Part shown: positions 49,248 through 62,300 of the stretch, one piece after another
Position numbering within the stretch: the stretch's first letter is position 1
Layout: every line of letters begins with the position of its first letter
Assembly (NCBI GenBank): GCA_013398015.1
Contig: VZRR01011373.1
Location: 1,044 to 65,043, forward strand
Direction of reading: 5' to 3'
DNA: 64,000 nucleotides
Source of the DNA: Oreocharis arfaki
Taxonomy: Eukaryota > Chordata > Aves > Passeriformes > Paramythiidae
The notes under the pieces: model-generated
Database searches by the model: none
What the model saw: only the letters and a program-made list of their open reading frames with translations
Told to the model about the DNA's origin: nothing
Made by a program: the position numbers and the translations under genes

Positions 49248-52200
49248 GTAAGTAGCACCAGAAACAAAGCCCCTGATCCTTGGGCAACAGGCTGGGAGTG
49301 CATCGACCTGAGGCAGCTTTGTGGAGGTGTTGTTCCTTCACTCCCACCTGAAACTACCGAGTGCTGTCACTGCGCTGGTCAGCAGCTGTGCTGCCCAGCA
49401 GACTGCCCTGCCGCTGGACACTCTGCATGCAGGGACAGCTGGGCCACACAGGGGATGCAGCTTTCCACTAAAAATGCTCCTGTGCTTTCTGTGAATTTGG
49501 CAATCCCTGTAAATCCCTGTAAACCTTGAGTGTTTTCAGAAGATACAACCTATAAATGGAAAATTAATACGATCTCTGACTGCCAGGGCATGCTAGAGCA
49601 GTAACAGAGTGAATCACTTAGCAGCACCATATAGAGGTATTGGGAAGTGTGCCTCCAGGAGTGCTGTACTCAAAAAAATCCACTTCTGTATCAGCAAAAT
49701 ACCTGACTCATGTAAGAAAATACTTTCTCAAAGAACCAGATGACTGAATTAAACTTTTCATTAAACACAGCATGGTAAAGTATGAGCAAAAAATGAAATC
49801 CCAGTATGATTTTGATGCAATCAAGAAGCCTTCAATTTGAATAAATTAATTAGTTGGTGAAAGTGAAAATTAATATTACCCCCAGCAAAGATCAGACATC
49901 TAAAGTCACACCAGCTGCTAAGATCTGGAGAAATACTCCGTCAGGTTACATAAACAGGCTCGAGCTGCAGTCCAGAGTGGGAGCTCTAGCAGGGAAAGGA
50001 TCTGCCAGCAGTGGTGAGCAGCTGTTTCTCCAGCAGGCACAGTCCAGCAGGGTCCCAGAGCTCCAGACAGAAAGTTCATATATCCCTTCGGGTTATCCTC
50101 CTACTTCTAGCTGCAAAGCTTTCCTGACCAAGTGCCTCTCTTTATGCACTTTTATGATGTTGTTTTTCATTGTTTAAGTGCTCAGACAGACAGTTTTGTT
50201 CAGGAACCACTGCAGTAAGGAAGATTTCTGTGCTAGACACTCAGTCACAGCCCAGTGAACATGAGAGCCTGCCCTGGCACAGACAAGAAATTTTTTAATC
50301 ACCCTTTCCTAACTTATCTCTCCCTCGGGCACTGTTGCAAAACTCAGCAGGAGCTTGCAGGGGCCCTGTGCAAGGTCTGTCCAAAGGATGACACACAAAT
50401 CAGGCCCACATGGACACTCTTGAGCAGATGCTAAATATACTTTTGCTTTTCTTTAGCAACTTCCCCTTGGGTCTCTCAGTCAGATACACGATTCTGTATT
50501 TCCCCACCATGGGCTCCACAGGAAGTAAATGTTATTACTGTTATCTATAAAGTGGGAAATCTGATACTTAAATTATCAGGTTCACAAGGGAAAGCAGCAA
50601 CAGAGCATTCAGCTTTTAGCTACTGACCCTGCAGGCCATGTCAGCTACTTAACTTGTGTATGAAATGTATGGGGATGGGATTCTTCACATCAGTGCTCAG
50701 ATGGGCTGCAGGAGCCAGGGGAGATGCTGAGGAAAAGGGGGAGTGGGAAACCCCAGCCTGTCTGTGCAGTCCTGAGATGCTGTACTTTCAACTGAAGGGA
50801 AGTCATTTCCAGAATTTAGGATCTACATTCCAAAAAGCTGAAGGTAAATTCCAGAATTAAACAAAACCCAGGAGTAATTCAGGCTTTTTAATTTCAAAAT
50901 AAAATTATCTCGTCTCTTCTACTTGTATCTTGCTAATTAGAGTACTCTAGAGCATGGAATTAGATGCTGTTTCTTCTTAGCATGGAAGAGTTCTAAGCAA
51001 TGAGCCTTCTAGGGGACTCTTTCAACTGCTCTTATTGTCCAGACTGTCCCTTCCAGTGTTATTGCTGTTGAAACTCTCTCGCTTTGCATGGGATACTCAA
51101 AGATACATTATCATAATAAAGAAAAGTAATATTAACGTGAGGTTCCAATTGAACACTTATGTTCCTTGTTATAGGCAACCTGAGCTCCAAATGGTTTGGT
51201 TAATTAATACTTTACATTAAGGCATCATAAAAAACCAGGGTAATCAGTGGTGTGAAGAAATTAAGTACCCAGTAATGTTTGGCAACACCTCGTTTATCAG
51301 ATTTTTTGCAGAACAGATGTTAAAAACTGGAGTTAAGTGCAAATTTAGGACAAGGATAATTAAAGTAGTTACTCAAGGGCTTCTCTAATAGGGACAGCTC
51401 TCAGGTGTGTTGGGTCTGGGCTTTAATCACCCAGCACAATAATCTCCTTAGGCCTCCAGTCACAGGCCTGGGACAGAAACCAGCCAGGTGTTAACTATTG
51501 AGCCTGATGAAGTCCATAATTTCTCCAGGTGAGTTGAATTTAGGATGGAAATCGTAGAAAAGGTAGAAAGCTTTCCAGAGAGCAGCTCTCTGGTTTGGTT
51601 TGCTTTACTTTGGTAGATGGGAAACTTCTTTAGGTAATGTTATTTCAGAGGCTTTACTTAGAGGGATTATTAACAAACCTATATAAAAATAGCCAAGACT
51701 TAGGGGAGTACATAGATAGAGCCAAGCCCAGCAGGAATTATTTGCAGAGAGCTCATTTTCTGCTTTAAAGTTGCCTATAACTGATGGTTCAGAGTGTTCC
51801 AACTCCTTAGGCTAGCACAAAAATTTCTCTGTGTGGAGCTTCGGGTAGAAATTGTATTTAATTTTGATTTCGCAGTTGCTTTTAAAAGTAATTAGCTGAG
51901 GTGTTAGATGCTGAAAAAAAACCCCTTGATAATTATATCTTGTGTGCAATCTGGGCTTGGCAGTTGGCTTTTCAAAACTGGCTAGTGTTCTGAGCCATGG
52001 TTTAAGTGGATGCTGAGTGCAGGCACAGAAACAGCAGTTTCTAAAGGCTCCTTGGGTGAGCTTTGCCACTTGGACCTTGAGCAGCCTGAACTTTGTTGCC
52101 AGGTTGGCCTGGATTGCGGGTGGGAGTCAGAGTGGCACTGCCCTGCCCTGCCCTGCAGCAGGGCTCCCTTCAGTGGCTCTGTGGGTGACCCGGGCTGTGC

Positions 52201-55200
52201 CCAGGCTCTGGCAGCTGCCCTGCCCTGCTGGGCACACTGAGCCAGCACTGTGGGGTCTCTGTCCCCTGCCAGAGGGTTCTCAGGTGTCTGAGAGCTTGGT
52301 GAGTTCGAGTAAACGCTCATGGGATTGGATAGAACTCGTACCCTGAAGTTCTGTGGCTCGGGCATCTCCCCTCTCCCAAGTGATGGGGTTTGCATCTTTC
52401 CTGAATTTCTTTTCTCTTTCTACAGCAAGTCCCTCAGCAGAAGTTCAGTGAGATCAAGGATGTCACTGAAACCCCCCAAGGCCTATAATTCCCTGCAGAA
52501 GGGGGCACTCATCTGGGATCCAAAGCCACTGCAGGTGAAGAAAATTTTTGAAGCTTTGAAGAAAGGACTTAAGTAAGGACTTTTTCAGTATTGTGATTTG
52601 CCTTGCCTAGTCATGCTGCTTCAGTCTGTGTGTCACTGTGCTCTGTCTCCATCTGGCATCTCTGAACGTGTGTGGTGACTTCCCCAGGCCGGGGACCTTG
52701 TAAAACGAGTTTCATTCGCTCTCAGACAGTCTCCTTGCAAGCAAAGTGCTCTGATGTTTTCGTTCGTTCCTGGTTCATTACACTATAAAAAGTGAGTGAG
52801 CTCTGTCCATCTCCTGCAGAGCAGCTGAACTTCCAGGGGAAGGGAGGCTCTCAGGACAGGGTGGCAGGGTAGGGATGAGACAGCCAGACCTGGGGAGTGA
52901 TTGGCAAGAAGTTTCTGGAGAGAGAACCGTGTGGAGTTTGCTTTGACTCAAAAAGCTGACTTAAAATCGAGTCTGAAAATGAGGGTGTGGCCTGCAAAGG
53001 CAGAGTGGGGAGGCTGGTTCATCAACCACTTCTGTTTTCCCTGTGCTAATTACTGAACACTGACAGAGTGAGCTGTTCTAGGAGGGTGTTAGCATGGGGT
53101 TTTATTGTTCTTTCTTTATTTTTTTCTCCATCTTTTAATAGAATTAAACTCTGGAATTCAGAAGTACTCTGTGATCTCCAGGTGTCTTGTAAGGCAAAGG
53201 TCTAAGCAGGCTCACCTGAAAACTTCAGCTTTTTGGTGTCCCAGAATTTTCTGAGTCTGTTATCACAGGAACTTCATTTACAGCCTGCAGCCGCTATCAG
53301 AAGATAAAATACCTTTCCTCGGATTTGTGAACCCTGTAGCTCTTCCTGCTGGCACCCTCCTAACAGTTCCTGCAGGGTGTTACTGCTGTCCTCCACGTTT
53401 TGCTACTGTATTCATTTTGGTCACGTTTGGTCATAGTTTTGGTCATTGTTTTCTTAAGCAAAGAACATAAAATGCACTGTAGTAACACTTCATAAAGTCA
53501 GATGTGTCACGTTTTTAGTCCAATAAAAGACTATGAAGTCTTAGCCCTAAAAATATCCACCAATGTCTTATTAGAGGATTTAGATTTAAAAGAAACAAGG
53601 AAACCAAATGTTTTTGCGGAGTTGAGAATTTATCTGAGCTTAGGGAGGAGAAACTATAAAGTGGATCAGAATTTGTTCCCAGTTTTGCAGCAAGTGCCAC
53701 ATGATCAGCCTCCTGCCAACAGTGAGTGGCTGACTAATTGACTGAAGTCACCTACAGAAAACAGCTGTATCAAATAGCAATGCAAAGGCCAAATTCTAAG
53801 TAAATGCAGACTAAGTCCACTTGGTGCTGGACTGACTTGAATTTTTTTAGTACAGAACATATTTTACATGCCTGCTTCTTTATAGCTGTAGAAAATAACT
53901 CTTTATTCTGTTAACCATCTGGGTGCCATTCCACCAAGCTGATAATTCTAACATACTTAAATCTAGAAGTGATTAAGCTTTTTTAAAAGGTAAATGAATG
54001 TTTTTCTGCCTCCAGCCTTGGCTGCTTCTGCACCGAGCTGTTACTGGGCAGGTGCTACGAGCAGACAGCTGAATGCTGGAGACGTGGGATGTCTTGGGGG
54101 GCCTGGTTTTGGAACAGTAAGAAAATGAAATGCATCAAAGCAAATGTGAAGAAGTGTAGCTGTCTAAAATGAAGTTATTTTGACTGCTCGGAGACTGTGT
54201 CTAATAATGTAGTATTTACCAGGTGATTCTGGTTCCCTTTTAAACATTAGAGGAAAAAGTTACCTAAGTCTGCTCTGTATTAAAAGCAAAGTTGGATGAA
54301 GATGGTCTCAGCTGAAAAAGTTTAAGGCCCTGTGGAAACTCGTAAGGCACAACCCGTGCATGCAAGCAGCTCTAGAGAAGCCAGCTGGCACCAAGTGCTT
54401 CACACCTTGCAAAACAGTTCTCATTTGGGAAAAAGTAATTGCCCTAATGCAGTCCTCAGCTCTGTTTGCTGAAACACTGAGTGGCATCGGCCCCACCTTA
54501 CCTGTGCAGTGCTGCTGTGAGCCTGGGTTTGCAGTGTGAATGTTTCATGTTGCAAGTCTCTGACTCTCTAGGATGGAGTTGCTTGGTGAGTTCTTCCTCC
54601 TCAGTAACTGTAAGCACAGAATTCCTCCACAAATGAACCATTCTGCTGCTTGCAGGACTAGTTAGAGAAATCTGAGAGGGAGACCTGTGATTTGTGTGTG
54701 TTAGAACTTGATAGTCTCCTCCTACATCCCTTGTAACATTCTGCTGAAAACACCCCCCAGAGAACCTCTAATGAACACGCCAGGACAATCTAACAGTGGG
54801 CTTTCTGTCCCTCCAGTGAATACCTGGAAGCACATCAGGCTGAGCTGGATTATCTCTCTGGTCGACACAAAGATACAAAAAGGAACTCTAGATTGGTAAG
54901 CTGTTTTTAATGTTTAAATACTTAAATACAGTCACAAAAGTCGGTGCTTTCTCCCACCTGAGACTTCAGGGGTTGTCCCAGGTTGAGGTGGGATCCAGCA
55001 AAGCATCACAATCAGAAACTTCCCAAGCAAGGTAGCCCTCATTGTGAGAACTTGAGATTCTCACTGTCAATATCCAGCAGTGCTCTTCAGATTGTGTTTC
55101 TTTACTGGGCTGTGTCTGCTCAGTGATCAGTGTTTGCAATATTAATTTAGTGTAAATTAGGATGTTCCTAGTACAGTACATATGAAAGTATTGGTAACAT

Positions 55201-58200
55201 TTACAAATACAGGTGCTCTCCTCCTCAGCCTGTGCTGTTTCTCTTTCAGGCTTTCTACTATGACCTGGATAAGGTAAGGCTGTTGGGGATGAGATGGAAT
55301 GTTGCAAATGGAGGAAAATGGGTGATTTTCTGTCTGCTGTGTTACCTAATGACACATTTAGGAAATTATTTCTTACATCTTTTTTTTCTCTCTGCCCTCT
55401 TCAAAAGCAAATCCGCTCTGTGGAGAGATACATCAGAAAGTTGGAGTTTCACATAAGCAAGGTAGGGGGTTTGTACCTTGTACCTGTAAGGCTCACAGTG
55501 CTCTGTAAGTGATCCATCCACATGGAAAGCACTCTGATTAGAATTTGTCTGAAGGGGAGAACACTGGGGACTTGCTGAAAGCTGTAGCCACTCTTTCTAC
55601 AGGAGGAGGGGATTTTTTATTTATTTTCCTGAATGGTTCTATTCAGGCTGAATGTTGGGCACGACCCAACCTGAGTTTTCCTGTGAAACCAGTTTGCATT
55701 CTCTGCCAGTTTATTCAGAAAATGCTGCTCTGGGAAGCCTGACGTGTTCTCCCCCCTTCCCACGAGGGGCCACAGGGGCAGTTCTGTGTCTGCTGTCTGC
55801 CAGCGCTTCCAGAGGGCTGGAACCTCTCCTCTGGCACAGCTAACACTGCAGGGGGTTGAGGCTGTGCTGAGGGAATTGGTTTCCTGCTCTGCAATTTTTG
55901 TGAGCAAAGTGTTACTCCTTGTCTGCTGCTCTGGTAAAAGCAGAGCTGACTCTATTCCTGAAACAAAGCATGGGATATTGAGGAGCAAACTGTTGCACTC
56001 TGTCTGTAAAATGCAGGAGCTGCAGCATCCTGCAGTGCTCTGACAGAGGGATTTGGTTTGGTTGTTGCTGTGTTTTTGGCCAGGAAACATTGCTGATGTT
56101 CCTTTCCAAAACCCCTTAACTATGCCAGGGTAATTCCAGTTCCTTCTTTCCCATGTTCCAAAGGTGGAAGAACTCTATGAAGCTTACTGCATCCAGTGCA
56201 GACTGCGGGATGGGGCCACCAACATGAAGCAGGCCTTCTCCCTGTCCCCTTCCACCAAAGCCTCCAGGGAGAGCCTGGTGGAGCTCTACAAGAACGTCCA
56301 GGAGTGCACAGAGGTAGGAAATCCTTCCCACTTGTAACCAGGCCCTGACTGCTCCTTCCCAAAAAACGTACTGGGAGTTGCTGCTGGCTTTTTTTTTTTA
56401 AATGGTGTGGGTTAAAAACGTGTGTGAATGAAATACAGGTACATTGTATGAAAAATCCTCAGTACTGGGGTCTCTTATGGCTTCCACTGGAAGTGTGGGA
56501 TAAGAACTGAAGGAATGAGCTATGCTGTTTTTACAAAACCAGTAATGGAAGATAACTGACAGTGAGGAGCTCGAGGAGTTCCACTCTTCTCTGGAAGATT
56601 TTACAGAATCCATTCATAGTACTTTTATCTGTCTTTACTGGTGAAAATTTTTGTGTGTCCTTTAAAAAAATTAAAAGAAATGAAGTCCTTTAAAAGAAAT
56701 GGCACGTGTGGGGAAGCAGCTCCTCTGCACTGCTTGGCAGTGCTGGTGACTGTGCAGTCTTTCTTTCAGGACATGTGCTTTATAGAGGGGGCTTTGGAGG
56801 TCCACTTGGGAGAGTTTCATGTGAAGATGAAAGGTAGGTTCCTTTTTTCCTTTCCCTCAAGACTCATCCATTGATTTGTGGTTTCTGGGTAGCAATCTGA
56901 TCCACTGAGAGTCCAGCTATTCAGTGAGACCTTGGATAGAATTTTGGTAAACTTATTTTTGCCCCAGTGCTATAAAACAGACCTGCCATGGTATTTTATA
57001 TTTGAATACAAAGCTGACAGGCTTCCTTCCTTCAGCTCAATTAAATGTTGTCCTTTTAAGAGTGTACTGGGCTGGTGGTGCAGCTCCTGCGCAGAGCTGA
57101 GGACAAGAGGGGGTGCTACCCAGAGAATCACTTGATTTACTGCAAGCTGAGGTGCTGGGGGGCTTTGTAAAGCTTACAGACACTGGGAGTTTTCCTTCTC
57201 TTCGCAGGGCTGGTGGGCTTTGCACGTCTCTGCCCAGGGGACCAGTATGAGGTACAGTATAGAACATATTTATATATTTTGTCCTTTCTTTTCCTGGAGT
57301 GAGGGTGCATGAGCAGCACAGGAGGGCCAGGGTGGAACACGTAGAAGGAGAGAAGGAGCCAGAATAATAAAACCACGTTCTGTTGTGAGGAGAACAGAGC
57401 ATTGGCACACTCACTGTGCCCTTGGAGGCTGGGAGGGACAGAGGGGATTAGATGAGGTTTGGGTGTTACTGGAGGGTTTAAAGGATGCCAGTGGCTGCCC
57501 ATCAAACCCAACTGCCAAGGCTTTGCCTGCAGAGGTGCCCTGGAATCAAACAGCAGTGGCTGCCTGTTTCTTGGAAGTTTGCCCTTGGCATGACGTGAAT
57601 GCTCTCAGTGTCTCCCTGGGTGCTGTCCTGCTCCCAGCCTTTCCCAGTGAATTCCAGCGTCCTTGTCCTTCAGCACCACCCCACCTGCAGTGCAGTGTGG
57701 TTTGAGCTCCTCTCCAGAGGGTGGGACGTGGCACTGGGTGCTGACTTCAGGGGTTAAAGCCTGCACCCCCAATTCCTGTTTCCAGCTTTCTGGCTGTATC
57801 CAAGCTCCCAGTGTAGAGTGATCAAGGGAGTGGCTTTGCTTCCATGGAACTGGAACAGTGTGGGACCTGTGGACTGAAGGGAATAGTCTGGGACACGCTG
57901 GCCCAACATGCTCTTTTCTTTGTGGTTTCCAGGTGTTTGTGCGACTGGGGCGCCAAAAATGGAGGCTGAAAGGCAAAATTGAGACTGATGACAGCCAAAC
58001 ATGGGATGAGGAAGAAAAGATTTTTATACCCAATCTGCACGAGAAGTTTGAAATCAAGGTGTGGTGTATAATGGTTGGATTGGAATCAGTGGGTTAACAG
58101 GTCTTCTGCTACTTCCCTCCTAGGCCACCAAGGGTTTATCAAAATTCCTAGTTTTCTTTTTCCAGCTATGTAACAAATGGCAGTTAATCCATGTTGTACC

Positions 58201-59392
58201 TAGTGAAGGGACATTACTTCTGATTTTGCTTTGCTCCTGGCACTGGTAACTGTATTAGTGCATCTGCTTTCCCATGTTCTGGGATACGTGGTTGTGTTCC
58301 GGGCTTTTTGTTGGGTTGGTTTTCTAAAAAAGTCCCAGATCAATATCTGGGAACTTCTAGGATGCAGCCTGGGTGTGGAGACACAGATGTGTATGTGGAT
58401 ACTATTCTCATCCCCCATGAGGGTGCTAAGGACCTGTAGTACTGCCCTCTGTTGGAGGAGAGAAATTCCTGTACAGAAAACCCACCCTTGGTCCTGGCCC
58501 TGCCCTGGTGGTGGGGTCACTCCTTGGGCAGCATCCTCTGCCCTCATGGGCTGGGCTCTGCAGCATCACTCCTGCCAGCCTGAAAGGAGCTGAGGCTGAA
58601 GGCTGTGCTGGATCCTGTCCTACTGGGAAACTGTGCCAGTGCAGGCCTTTGGGCTCTGGCAGCCTCTTAAAGCAGCTCCTGCAGAGTTGCCTCCGCTGGC
58701 AGCAGGAACTGGGTTACACAGGAGACACTCTCTGGCACCTTGCCAGCACTGCCTTTGGAAATGGGTTTGAGGTGGTTTTTTTACTTTCACTGCACAATGA
58801 AGATCAGGTGAGAAGCTAATTCACATCCCTGTTTTACCACAGTTGTTGTAACAACTCGTATCACTTTGTGTGACAAGGACAGTTTTACTCCTTTATCAGC
58901 TTAATGAGAGTCTGCTGACGAATGTCCTCCACACCTCCTGCTCTTTCTGCTCAGTGCCCAATAGTCTTTGCCCAGTACAAATACATAGGAGGTGTAAAAC
59001 AAGCAAATGCTGCACAGCTCTGTGTGTGCCCAGCTCCTGGAACCCCTTCCCTCTTCGGCAGCCTCCTGTGAGCTACTCCTTGTGGGGACAGTGGCTCCCA
59101 GCAGTTTGGGAGTGCAGAGCTGAGTACCAGGGTTTGGTTTGTTGTGGGCCTCGGAGCAGATCTGAGCTGGGCTGTTCTCCCTTCCATGCAGGGCACTCAG
59201 GATTGTCTGGTAAGATGGAATTGGATGTGTTTGTCTGTCCCTGCAGGTGACAGAGCTGCGAGGCCTGGCCACTATCCTGGTTGGGGTGGTGACATGTGAC
59301 AGCATCAACTTCTTCACCACCAAGCCTCAGGCAATCATCGTGGATATAACTGAGCTGGGCACCATCAAGCTGCGGCTGGAGGTCCTCTGGAA
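49147..59392 (+). CDS. RIPOR3: RIPOR3 (FAM65C), RIPOR family Rho-interacting protein, 5' part (10 coding exons)
   Basis: Ten exons (49147-49247, 52426-52572, 54817-54895, 55250-55273, 55408-55461, 56164-56313, 56770-56833, 57208-57251, 57933-58058, 59247-59392) join in frame to 935 bases, or 311 residues plus two bases. All introns are GT-AG. The protein starts MSVKLTFVSPGDGG and contains family hallmarks: KPLQVKKIFEALKKGLK, the helical stretch VEELYEAYCIQCRLRDGA, EGALEVHLGEFHVKMKGL, DDSQTWDEEEKIFIP and VDITELGTIKLRLEVLW. These form the N-terminal FAM65/PL48-type region that in RIPOR1 and RIPOR2 binds RhoA and restrains it; RIPOR3 itself is poorly studied. Assignment to RIPOR3 rather than RIPOR1/2 rests on its head-to-head position beside PARD6B, as in human. 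The C-terminal two-thirds lie beyond the window. Confidence 0.93.
49248..52425 (+). other. RIPOR3: RIPOR3 intron after first coding exon
   Basis: 3.2 kb GT-AG intron. Only a short CTGCC tandem (52138-52158) was noted. Confidence 0.85.
52426..52572 (+). CDS. RIPOR3: RIPOR3 coding exon 2
   Basis: Acceptor TTTCTACAG, donor GTAAGG. 147 bases encode Ala34 to about residue 82, including SRSSVRSRM and the KPLQVKKIFEALKKGLK helix, strongly conserved across RIPOR1-3. Confidence 0.93.
52573..54816 (+). other. RIPOR3: RIPOR3 intron
   Basis: 2.2 kb GT-AG intron with no recognised element. Confidence 0.85.
54817..54895 (+). CDS. RIPOR3: RIPOR3 coding exon 3
   Basis: Acceptor GTCCCTCCAG, donor GTAAGC. 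79 bases complete Asn83 and encode EYLEAHQAELDYLSGRHKDT and KRNSRL, ending on a codon boundary at residue 109. Confidence 0.92.
55250..55273 (+). CDS. RIPOR3: RIPOR3 coding exon 4 (24-base microexon)
   Basis: Acceptor TCTCTTTCAG and donor GTAAGG bracket exactly eight codons, AFYYDLDK. The frame is preserved if skipped. The peptide is present at the same place in RIPOR relatives, which supports it as real coding sequence. Confidence 0.88.
55408..55461 (+). CDS. RIPOR3: RIPOR3 coding exon 5
   Basis: 54 bases encode QIRSVERYIRKLEFHISK, probably coiled-coil/helical. Acceptor CTCTTCAAAAG is weak for the pyrimidine tract; donor GTAGGG. Confidence 0.9.
55462..56163 (+). other. RIPOR3: RIPOR3 intron
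   Basis: 0.7 kb GT-AG intron. The 157-codon minus-strand frame across it (55617-56090) has no recognisable content. Confidence 0.85.
56164..56313 (+). CDS. RIPOR3: RIPOR3 coding exon 6
   Basis: 150 bases encode residues 136-185, starting VEELYEAYCIQCRLRDGATN and ending YKNVQECTE. Acceptor CATGTTCCAAAG, donor GTAGGA. Phase 0 at both ends. Confidence 0.92.
56314..56769 (+). other. RIPOR3: RIPOR3 intron
   Basis: 0.46 kb GT-AG intron with nothing recognised. Confidence 0.85.
56770..56833 (+). CDS. RIPOR3: RIPOR3 coding exon 7
   Basis: 64 bases encode DMCFIEGALEVHLGEFHVKM K plus one base. Acceptor TTTCTTTCAG, donor GTAGGT. Nearly identical to the same block in other RIPOR proteins. Confidence 0.93.
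56834..57207 (+). other. RIPOR3: RIPOR3 intron
   Basis: 0.37 kb GT-AG intron; nothing recognised. Confidence 0.85.
57208..57251 (+). CDS. RIPOR3: RIPOR3 coding exon 8
   Basis: 44 bases complete a Gly codon and encode LVGFARLCPGDQYE. Acceptor CTCTTCGCAG, donor GTACAG. Confidence 0.92.
57252..57932 (+). other. RIPOR3: RIPOR3 intron
   Basis: 0.68 kb GT-AG intron; open frames inside are unrecognisable. Confidence 0.85.
57933..58058 (+). CDS. RIPOR3: RIPOR3 coding exon 9
   Basis: 126 bases encode residues 222-263, including VFVRLGRQKWRLKGKIE and DDSQTWDEEEKIFIPNLHEK. The pattern resembles the start of a C2-like beta-sandwich. Acceptor GTGGTTTCCAG, donor GTGTGG. Confidence 0.94.
58059..59246 (+). 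other. RIPOR3: RIPOR3 intron
   Basis: 1.2 kb GT-AG intron. A CTCF-like TACTGCCCTCTGTTGGAG (58440-58457) is the only site noted. Confidence 0.85.
59247..59392 (+). CDS. RIPOR3: RIPOR3 coding exon 10 (last in window)
   Basis: 146 bases encode VTELRGLATILVGVVTCDSI and continue through NFFTTKPQAIIVDITELGTI to KLRLEVLW plus two bases (AA) of the next codon. The family normally has Asn-Pro-Phe here. Acceptor CCCTGCAG, donor GTAAGT. No following exon is found in the remaining 4.6 kb. Confidence 0.94.
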
Positions 59393-62300
59393 GTAAGTAC
59401 AGCCTCACACAGCAACAGCTAGAAAACATTTGAAATAATGGAAGGCTCCCAAGTGTGTCCCTGAGTTGCATTCAACATCATGGTCCTCTTTCTATCTGAG
59501 AGCAGGTGCAGGGTAGAGAGCAGCCCCGTGCTCCCTCACAGCAACCCCTGGGCCTGAGCTGATGGTGGGAGCAGGCAGGGGAAGGGACAGAAGCTGTTCC
59601 TATGACCTTTCAGCTCTTCCTTTGGTGTCACCACAGCCATAGGGCCTCACCAGGGGCCTTTCTCACCTCTCTGCTCCTCACAATGAGCATTCCATCTAAC
59701 TCCAAGCAATGCATGTGTGTCTACAAAACACGAAAAATAACCTTAAAGGTGATGAAATTAAACTGAAAGGAGAAGTTTCTGGACACAATGAAAAAAATAC
59801 ACAGCTGAAGTTTTAGGACAGTCATTATTACCAAGACATGATCTATTAAAATAGCAGCTTTCAAAGACTTGGCACCTTTGTAGTGCACTGTGAGTAGTTA
59901 TGGATACAAGGCTGTTTGTGCACTCCAGGGAAGCTGCTTACAGATGTACTTTTAAATAGCTGAGCATTGTCACAGTGCCTGTGATTTGTTAAATTGTTTT
60001 ATATTTTAAATGTGTAATTTCATTTTTTGTAGTGGATTACTGCTGTTATTAAAAGTAAATTCTCACTCTTGTGGATGGTGCACTGGCACTTACTCCTCCC
60101 TCCAGACTCACCAGCACAGGGTTTTGAGGTAGTTCTGTTATTTCTGCTTTATGGCACTGCTGTTCCACATTGAGAGATCCATCTGCAACAGATCAAGACT
60201 TTTTAACCCCTTTCCATTTGCTTTGTCCAGGATTACATCAGCCCCTTAGTGAGGTGCCCAGGGAAACAGGGGACACTCTCATGTCCCTCTGCACGTGGCT
60301 CTCTGCAGCCTTGACTCTTCCCAGCCCTGCATGGCCCAGAGGCCTTGGAGCACCCCTCTGGTGTCAGGCCCTCCCTGAAAGGCCCCTGTGCATCCAGGCT
60401 CTCAGCAGGAAAATCAGAAGCAGCTCTAGGTCCATTGCAGGGGCTGGGGAAAGAAAAGCTTTATTGATCCAACACTGTTTTCTGAGTGTCCCTTGTGTGT
60501 GCAGTGGTCCTTGACACTCGTACCTGCAACTGGGCTGAAAAATGTGCCCCAGCCACAGCACCTGAAAACTATTCTCAAACACAAATTGCTTGAAGTCAAT
60601 AGGAAATACACTCACCTTGGCAGGGGTTTGCCTGCACCAGCATATGGAGAATATAGAGTCTGGAAGAAGTCACTTCTCTCTGCTTTTGAACCCCCAGCAG
60701 TGGCACTGACAGACAGTTCTTCATTCCCTGCTGCTGGATCTGTTCCCTTCTTGTCTTCACTGTCAGGAACTCCAGAACTAATCAAGCACACAAGCTCTTC
60801 TTACAAAAGAACTGGAAAGGAAAACCCCCTCCTGTTCTGGGATATTGCACAGTTCCTCATAACCTGCATCTCCACAGCACATTGTATTTGGGGCAAAACT
60901 TCCTAGAAAAGTCCCATCCCAGTGCTGCTGACAGTCTCTGGCTGCAGTCTCCAGCTCAGAGTGCAGCTTTGGGCTGGCAAGAGGAGCACGTCCATGGGAT
61001 TTGGGACAGCATCACACAGCCCTTGGAGCTGGCAGCTGAGCTGGGAGCAGGGCAGTGGTGATTCATTTTCTTTGGGAGTTAATCCCCCCTTGGAATTTCC
61101 CAGCGCATGAGAGCTCCGGCTCTGTGTCTCTGCTGTGTTTAAGTTTCCTGAGATGCGTTGGGATCCCACCAAGTGGATTCTCCAGAGCACTTCTGTGCAG
61201 AGCTGGCCTCTCCTCTCTGTTTGCTGAGGCTGTTTACAGAAAAGAGAATCTTTGTGGTGATAACTCAGGGTGTTTCTGTTTCTGAAGATAGAGCACTCAA
61301 AATAACAGCTGCTTTTTTCTCTGATTTAAGAATAACTAACCAAATCCATCTGATTTATCCGAAGTTCCCTGAGAGGCAAGCTTTCAGTCTAGACCTGCTT
61401 TGTGAGAAGTCCAAATGTAGATCTCTCTTCTGCCTCTAAATGTATATTTTCTTAAAATAGGCCTCTGGTCTTCTGGGCTCAAACAAAAGTGCCTTCAGCT
61501 CCTTTATAGATTGTGCCATGAGGAGTGTGAATGAGCTTGGGGCCGTTGCAGAACGGCTTTGTTGGCCAGTTTGGCAAAAGGCTTTGGGGTTTTTGCCAAC
61601 CTAAACAGCAGTCTGGATTCTGTGTCTCACATGCAGGATAAAGAGAGAGCTGTATTCTCTGTTCAGAGCTCCAGCAGTGCCCTGCACTGGGGTCCAGGGG
61701 CACCATCCAGTCAGAACCACTCTGGTGACTGCTTTGAGCAGTGCTGGCCTGGCTCACAGGGGCTTCTGGAGCAGGAGCACGAAACCTTAGGGCAGAGTGA
61801 AAAGGAAAGTCTGGCTTTTATTTTGGGATGCATGCCTACTGCCAGTCTTGCTCTTAGAGATGCAAACTTAGGTGAAGAGGCAGTTCCTCCTGCAGGCTCT
61901 TCAGGCAGTGATGCACTGGTGCATCTCTGTGCCCTCACAGCTGGTGCTGAGCCAAGCTGGGTAACCTGGAGCCTGGTGCTTGTTAGGCTGGAAAGGGTGG
62001 GTGAGACCCAACAACCCCTTCTCTGCTCAATTGCGTGGGCATTTTCCCCTGCGCTGAACAGGGGAAAGAAATCTCATCATAAACAGAGAGTCTAGTCCAC
62101 TTGACTAGAATTGGCCTTTTTTTGTATTAATGTAAGCCTGGATTCACAGGCTGAGCAGTGGGATTCAGGCAGGGAATCCTATCCACCCTTCTGGTCTGGG
62201 AGTATTGAATCCATGGAGTGGCTGGACAGGAGGAGAGAGATTAGAGCATGGAATGGGGACAGCAAAGATGATCAGACATGTGGGCCACTTTAGAATTTTT

